Below, piece after piece: positions 6,315 through 7,984 of a stretch of 7,984 nt of DNA. The translations under genes and the position numbers were made by a program. Origin of the DNA: Lentisphaeria bacterium (GTDB lineage: Bacteria; Verrucomicrobiota; Lentisphaeria; Victivallales; UBA1829); NCBI GenBank assembly GCA_017540385.1, contig JAFYBD010000032.1, forward strand, positions 1 through 7,984. The letters run 5' to 3'. Below the pieces are notes generated by a model, which saw only the letters and a program-made list of their open reading frames with translations, did not search any database and was not told the DNA's origin. Within the stretch, counting starts at the first letter, position 1. Every line of letters starts with the position of its first letter.

Positions 6315-6355
6315 CGGAAATACCGTTTGCAAAACAGTGAAAACGGGAGTACATT
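6315..6355 (+). promoter_or_regulatory. Promoter of the double-MarR gene, sharing a block with the decarboxylase promoter
   Basis: TTGCAA (6327-6332) stands 17 nt before TACATT (6350-6355), predicting a start near 6362. The block CGGAAA (6315-6320), CGTTTGCA (6324-6331), TGAAAACGGG (6338-6347), TACATT matches the order and spacing of 192-230 upstream of the decarboxylase, with two single-base length differences. The GGAAA/GAAAA elements are offset by 23 bp here and 22 bp there. The ribosome site before ATG 6399 is weak (GAGAG at 6391-6395), so translation may be modest. Confidence 0.55.
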
Positions 6356-6398
6356 AACCTCAACTAACTTTTTTTCCGCCCCCCTGAAACGAGAGATC

Positions 6399-7418
6399 AT
6401 GATAAGCTCCGAATTCGCCACCGCCGTCTGGCTGAGGATCTTCACCATCGCGAACATGCTGAGCTTCACCGCGATGGATCAGGTCAACGACACCATCGAA
6501 TGTTCGTTCACGCAGTTTCCGATCCTGCAGTTCTACTTCGAGGAGCCTGTCTGTCCGCCGACCATCAAGACGCTGACGAGCGTGACCGGGATGATGCCCG
6601 GGGCTGTGTCGCAGGCTGTGGAGCAGCTCGTGCAGCAGGGGTTGCTCGCCCGGGTCCCTGCGGAGGACGGTCGGCGCGGATGCACGTTCCTGCCCACGGA
6701 GAAACTCCTCGCCGTGCGGGAGAAAGCCCTGCGGCATTTCACGAAGATGAGGGACGCCGGGGTGGCGGCGAACAGCGTGTCGCGCGAGGAGCTCGAACTC
6801 GTCGACTCGATGATGGTCCGCCTGTCGCGCGCACGGATCGGGGGCGAGCACAATTTCCTGAAGCATCCGTCCGACCTGACCGTGCCCGGCCTGGTCATGC
6901 TGGACGAATCCTGCCGCACGAACGTGCAGAAGCTCCCCGGTCTGATGAAGCTCCTGCATTTCACCTCGAACCTGAGGTTCCCGATCCTCATCCATTATTA
7001 TGGCAAACGCGGACGCATGACCCTCGGCAAGCTCCGCATCCTGAACTGCCTCTTCCTCCTGACCACGAACAAATCCGTGCCGCCGACCGTGAAGGAGCTG
7101 GCGGAACGGTTCCGCATTTCTCCGGGCGCTGTCTCCCAGACGCTCGACGCGATGTGCCAGGACGGCATGGTGGAACGCGTTCCCTCGCCGCTCGACCGGC
7201 GCATGACCCATATCCGCCTGACCGCACAGGGGCTGAGGATGCGGCGGCAGAGTGCCTCCGCCTGCACGAAATTCATGCGCAACTTCCTGGAGAACGAGCC
7301 GCCGGAGAATGTGGAGGCGTTCGAACGGATGCTGGACCGGACGATCGAATTTCTGAAGACCGACGGCCGGGAATTCCTGTCCGGCGGCGAGGAAGTCTGG
7401 CTCCCGGAAAACATCTGA
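6399..7418 (+). CDS. Tandem two-domain MarR-type transcriptional regulator
   Basis: This gene encodes a 339-residue protein made of two MarR-like winged-helix domains. The first spans about residues 10-120 and the second about 183-322; a linker of about 60 residues separates them. The recognition region of domain 1 (PPT at 53-55, PGAVSQ at 67-72, RVP at 85-87, RR at 92-93) recurs in domain 2 (228-230, 242-247, 260-262, 267-268) at a constant offset of 175. By hand count 18 of 42 ungapped positions are identical. The wing of domain 2 (DRRMTHIRLTAQG) is the standard MarR pattern; that of domain 1 is more diverged. Ordinary MarR proteins are about 140-residue dimers with one domain per chain, so this chain could act as a built-in dimer. 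The start at 6399 is the first in-frame ATG after the promoter. It is divergent from the kinase operon. Its ligand and targets are unknown; control of its own promoter and of the decarboxylase is a hypothesis from the shared promoter block. Confidence 0.85.
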   Translation: MISSEFATAVWLRIFTIANMLSFTAMDQVNDTIECSFTQFPILQFYFEEPVCPPTIKTLTSVTGMMPGAVSQAVEQLVQQGLLARVPAEDGRRGCTFLPTEKLLAVREKALRHFTKMRDAGVAANSVSREELELVDSMMVRLSRARIGGEHNFLKHPSDLTVPGLVMLDESCRTNVQKLPGLMKLLHFTSNLRFPILIHYYGKRGRMTLGKLRILNCLFLLTTNKSVPPTVKELAERFRISPGAVSQTLDAMCQDGMVERVPSPLDRRMTHIRLTAQGLRMRRQSASACTKFMRNFLENEPPENVEAFERMLDRTIEFLKTDGREFLSGGEEVWLPENI

Positions 7419-7432
7419 TCGGGGCAGGGGGC

Positions 7433-7984
7433 TCATTCGTCTCCCGTCCGCCCCTCCAGATATGCGACCATCGCCCGGGCGAGTTCGCCCGACGACTGCG
7501 GGTTCTGCCCGGTCAGGAACAGTCCGTCCCGGATCACATGGGGTTCCCACGGCCCGGCGCAGCTGTAATCCGCCCCGCAGTTCGCGAGCCGCTGCCCGAG
7601 GGAGAACGGCACCACCCGGTCCAGTGCGCGCATGCGTTCCTCGTCGTCGCTGGCTCCGGTCACGCGGTAACCGTTCAGGATGCTGAGCCCGGCGGGCGTT
7701 TTGGCCGCGAGCAACGCGGCGGAACCGTGCCGCACCGCCGCGACGGGTTTGCCGCAGCGGATGAAATCCTCCAGCAGACGGGCGTTTTCGCCGTTCACGG
7801 AGAGGTCCCAGTACGAGCCGTAACCGCCGGGGTAGAACACCGCGTCGTAGTCCTCCTGGTCGACCTCGCCGAGCGGGATGGAATCGCGAAGGAGCTCGCG
7901 GATGCGCGCGAGGTGTTCCGCCGGGTCGAACTCCGCATCCACGGGGTGCCGGATGCTCTCCGGGTCGACGGGGACGTCGCCCCC
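7433..7984 (-). CDS. DJ-1/PfpI-family protein lacking the catalytic cysteine (5' partial)
   Basis: This is a leftward gene whose N-terminus is cut off by the right edge. The frame stays open to 7984, and the family normally has about 35-50 further residues there, including a conserved Glu. Visible are GGDVPVDPESI at the edge, YDAVFYPGGYGSYWDL (residues 32-47 counted from the GTG at 7942), GKPVAAVRHGSAALL (64-78), VTGASDDEE and PHVIRDGLFLTGQNPQSS. These are hallmarks of the DJ-1/PfpI type 1 glutamine-amidotransferase-like fold, closest in style to Hsp31-like members. The nucleophile elbow, normally AVCHG, reads AVRHG: codon CGG at 7730-7732 gives Arg. Enzymes of this family (glyoxalase III, proposed deglycase or protease) need that Cys, so activity is probably lost or changed. 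The frame is otherwise intact, so it is not an obvious pseudogene. Its stop is 14 bp from that of the MarR gene. Confidence 0.85.
   Translation of the reverse strand, partial: GGDVPVDPESIRHPVDAEFDPAEHLARIRELLRDSIPLGEVDQEDYDAVFYPGGYGSYWDLSVNGENARLLEDFIRCGKPVAAVRHGSAALLAAKTPAGLSILNGYRVTGASDDEERMRALDRVVPFSLGQRLANCGADYSCAGPWEPHVIRDGLFLTGQNPQSSGELARAMVAYLEGRTGDE

Noticed and set aside
4956..6363. In-frame extension of the regulator frame upstream to 6363
   Set aside because: It is a shadow of the kinase gene. The receiver domain begins just after the ATG at 4953, which shows the usual ATGA overlap with the kinase stop.
4938..6398. Upstream 487 codons of the long open frame that includes the double-MarR gene
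   Set aside because: This part is antisense to the histidine kinase and crosses two promoters. MarR similarity begins only after the ATG at 6399.

Overview
The window is a compact, GC-rich bacterial segment with six protein genes; the last one runs off the right edge. Long spurious open frames lie opposite most genes, as expected at high GC. Shine-Dalgarno-type ribosome sites, a secreted GH10 xylanase, a cytosolic PAS histidine kinase with a sigma54-type (GAFTGA) response regulator, and a bacterial type III ornithine decarboxylase suggest a Gram-negative, plant-fibre-degrading bacterium. A gut or rumen member of the PVC group (Lentisphaerae or Kiritimatiellae-like) would fit. That placement is inference, because no rRNA or marker gene is present.

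Layout from left to right. Positions 1-395 are non-coding upstream DNA: a possible leftward promoter, phased A/T tracts, a rightward promoter, and a leader of about 160 nt that can fold. Positions 396-1562 (+) encode an ornithine/lysine decarboxylase that makes putrescine or cadaverine. It converges on a secreted GH10 endo-xylanase at 1651-2802 (-), with a hairpin between the two genes that could stop transcription from both sides. The xylanase has its own sigma70-like promoter and two inverted repeats upstream. A hairpin followed by a T7 run at 2976-3010 (-) ends the next leftward unit. That unit is a three-gene operon read leftwards from a near-consensus promoter at 6191-6219: PAS histidine kinase (4950-6140), NtrC-type regulator (3586-4953, overlapping the kinase by 4 nt) and a HIT-family hydrolase (3044-3559). 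Divergent from it is a 339-residue regulator at 6399-7418 (+) built from two MarR-type winged-helix domains in one chain. It converges, with only 14 bp between stop codons, on a partial DJ-1/PfpI-family gene (7433-7984, -) whose catalytic cysteine position is arginine.

The most interesting points are the double MarR chain, which is effectively a single-chain MarR dimer, and a promoter block of about 40 bp shared between the decarboxylase gene (192-230) and the double-MarR gene (6315-6355). That sharing suggests co-regulation, or else a lineage-specific promoter type. The DJ-1 relative without its nucleophile is the third. I found no mobile element, CRISPR array, tRNA or rRNA.
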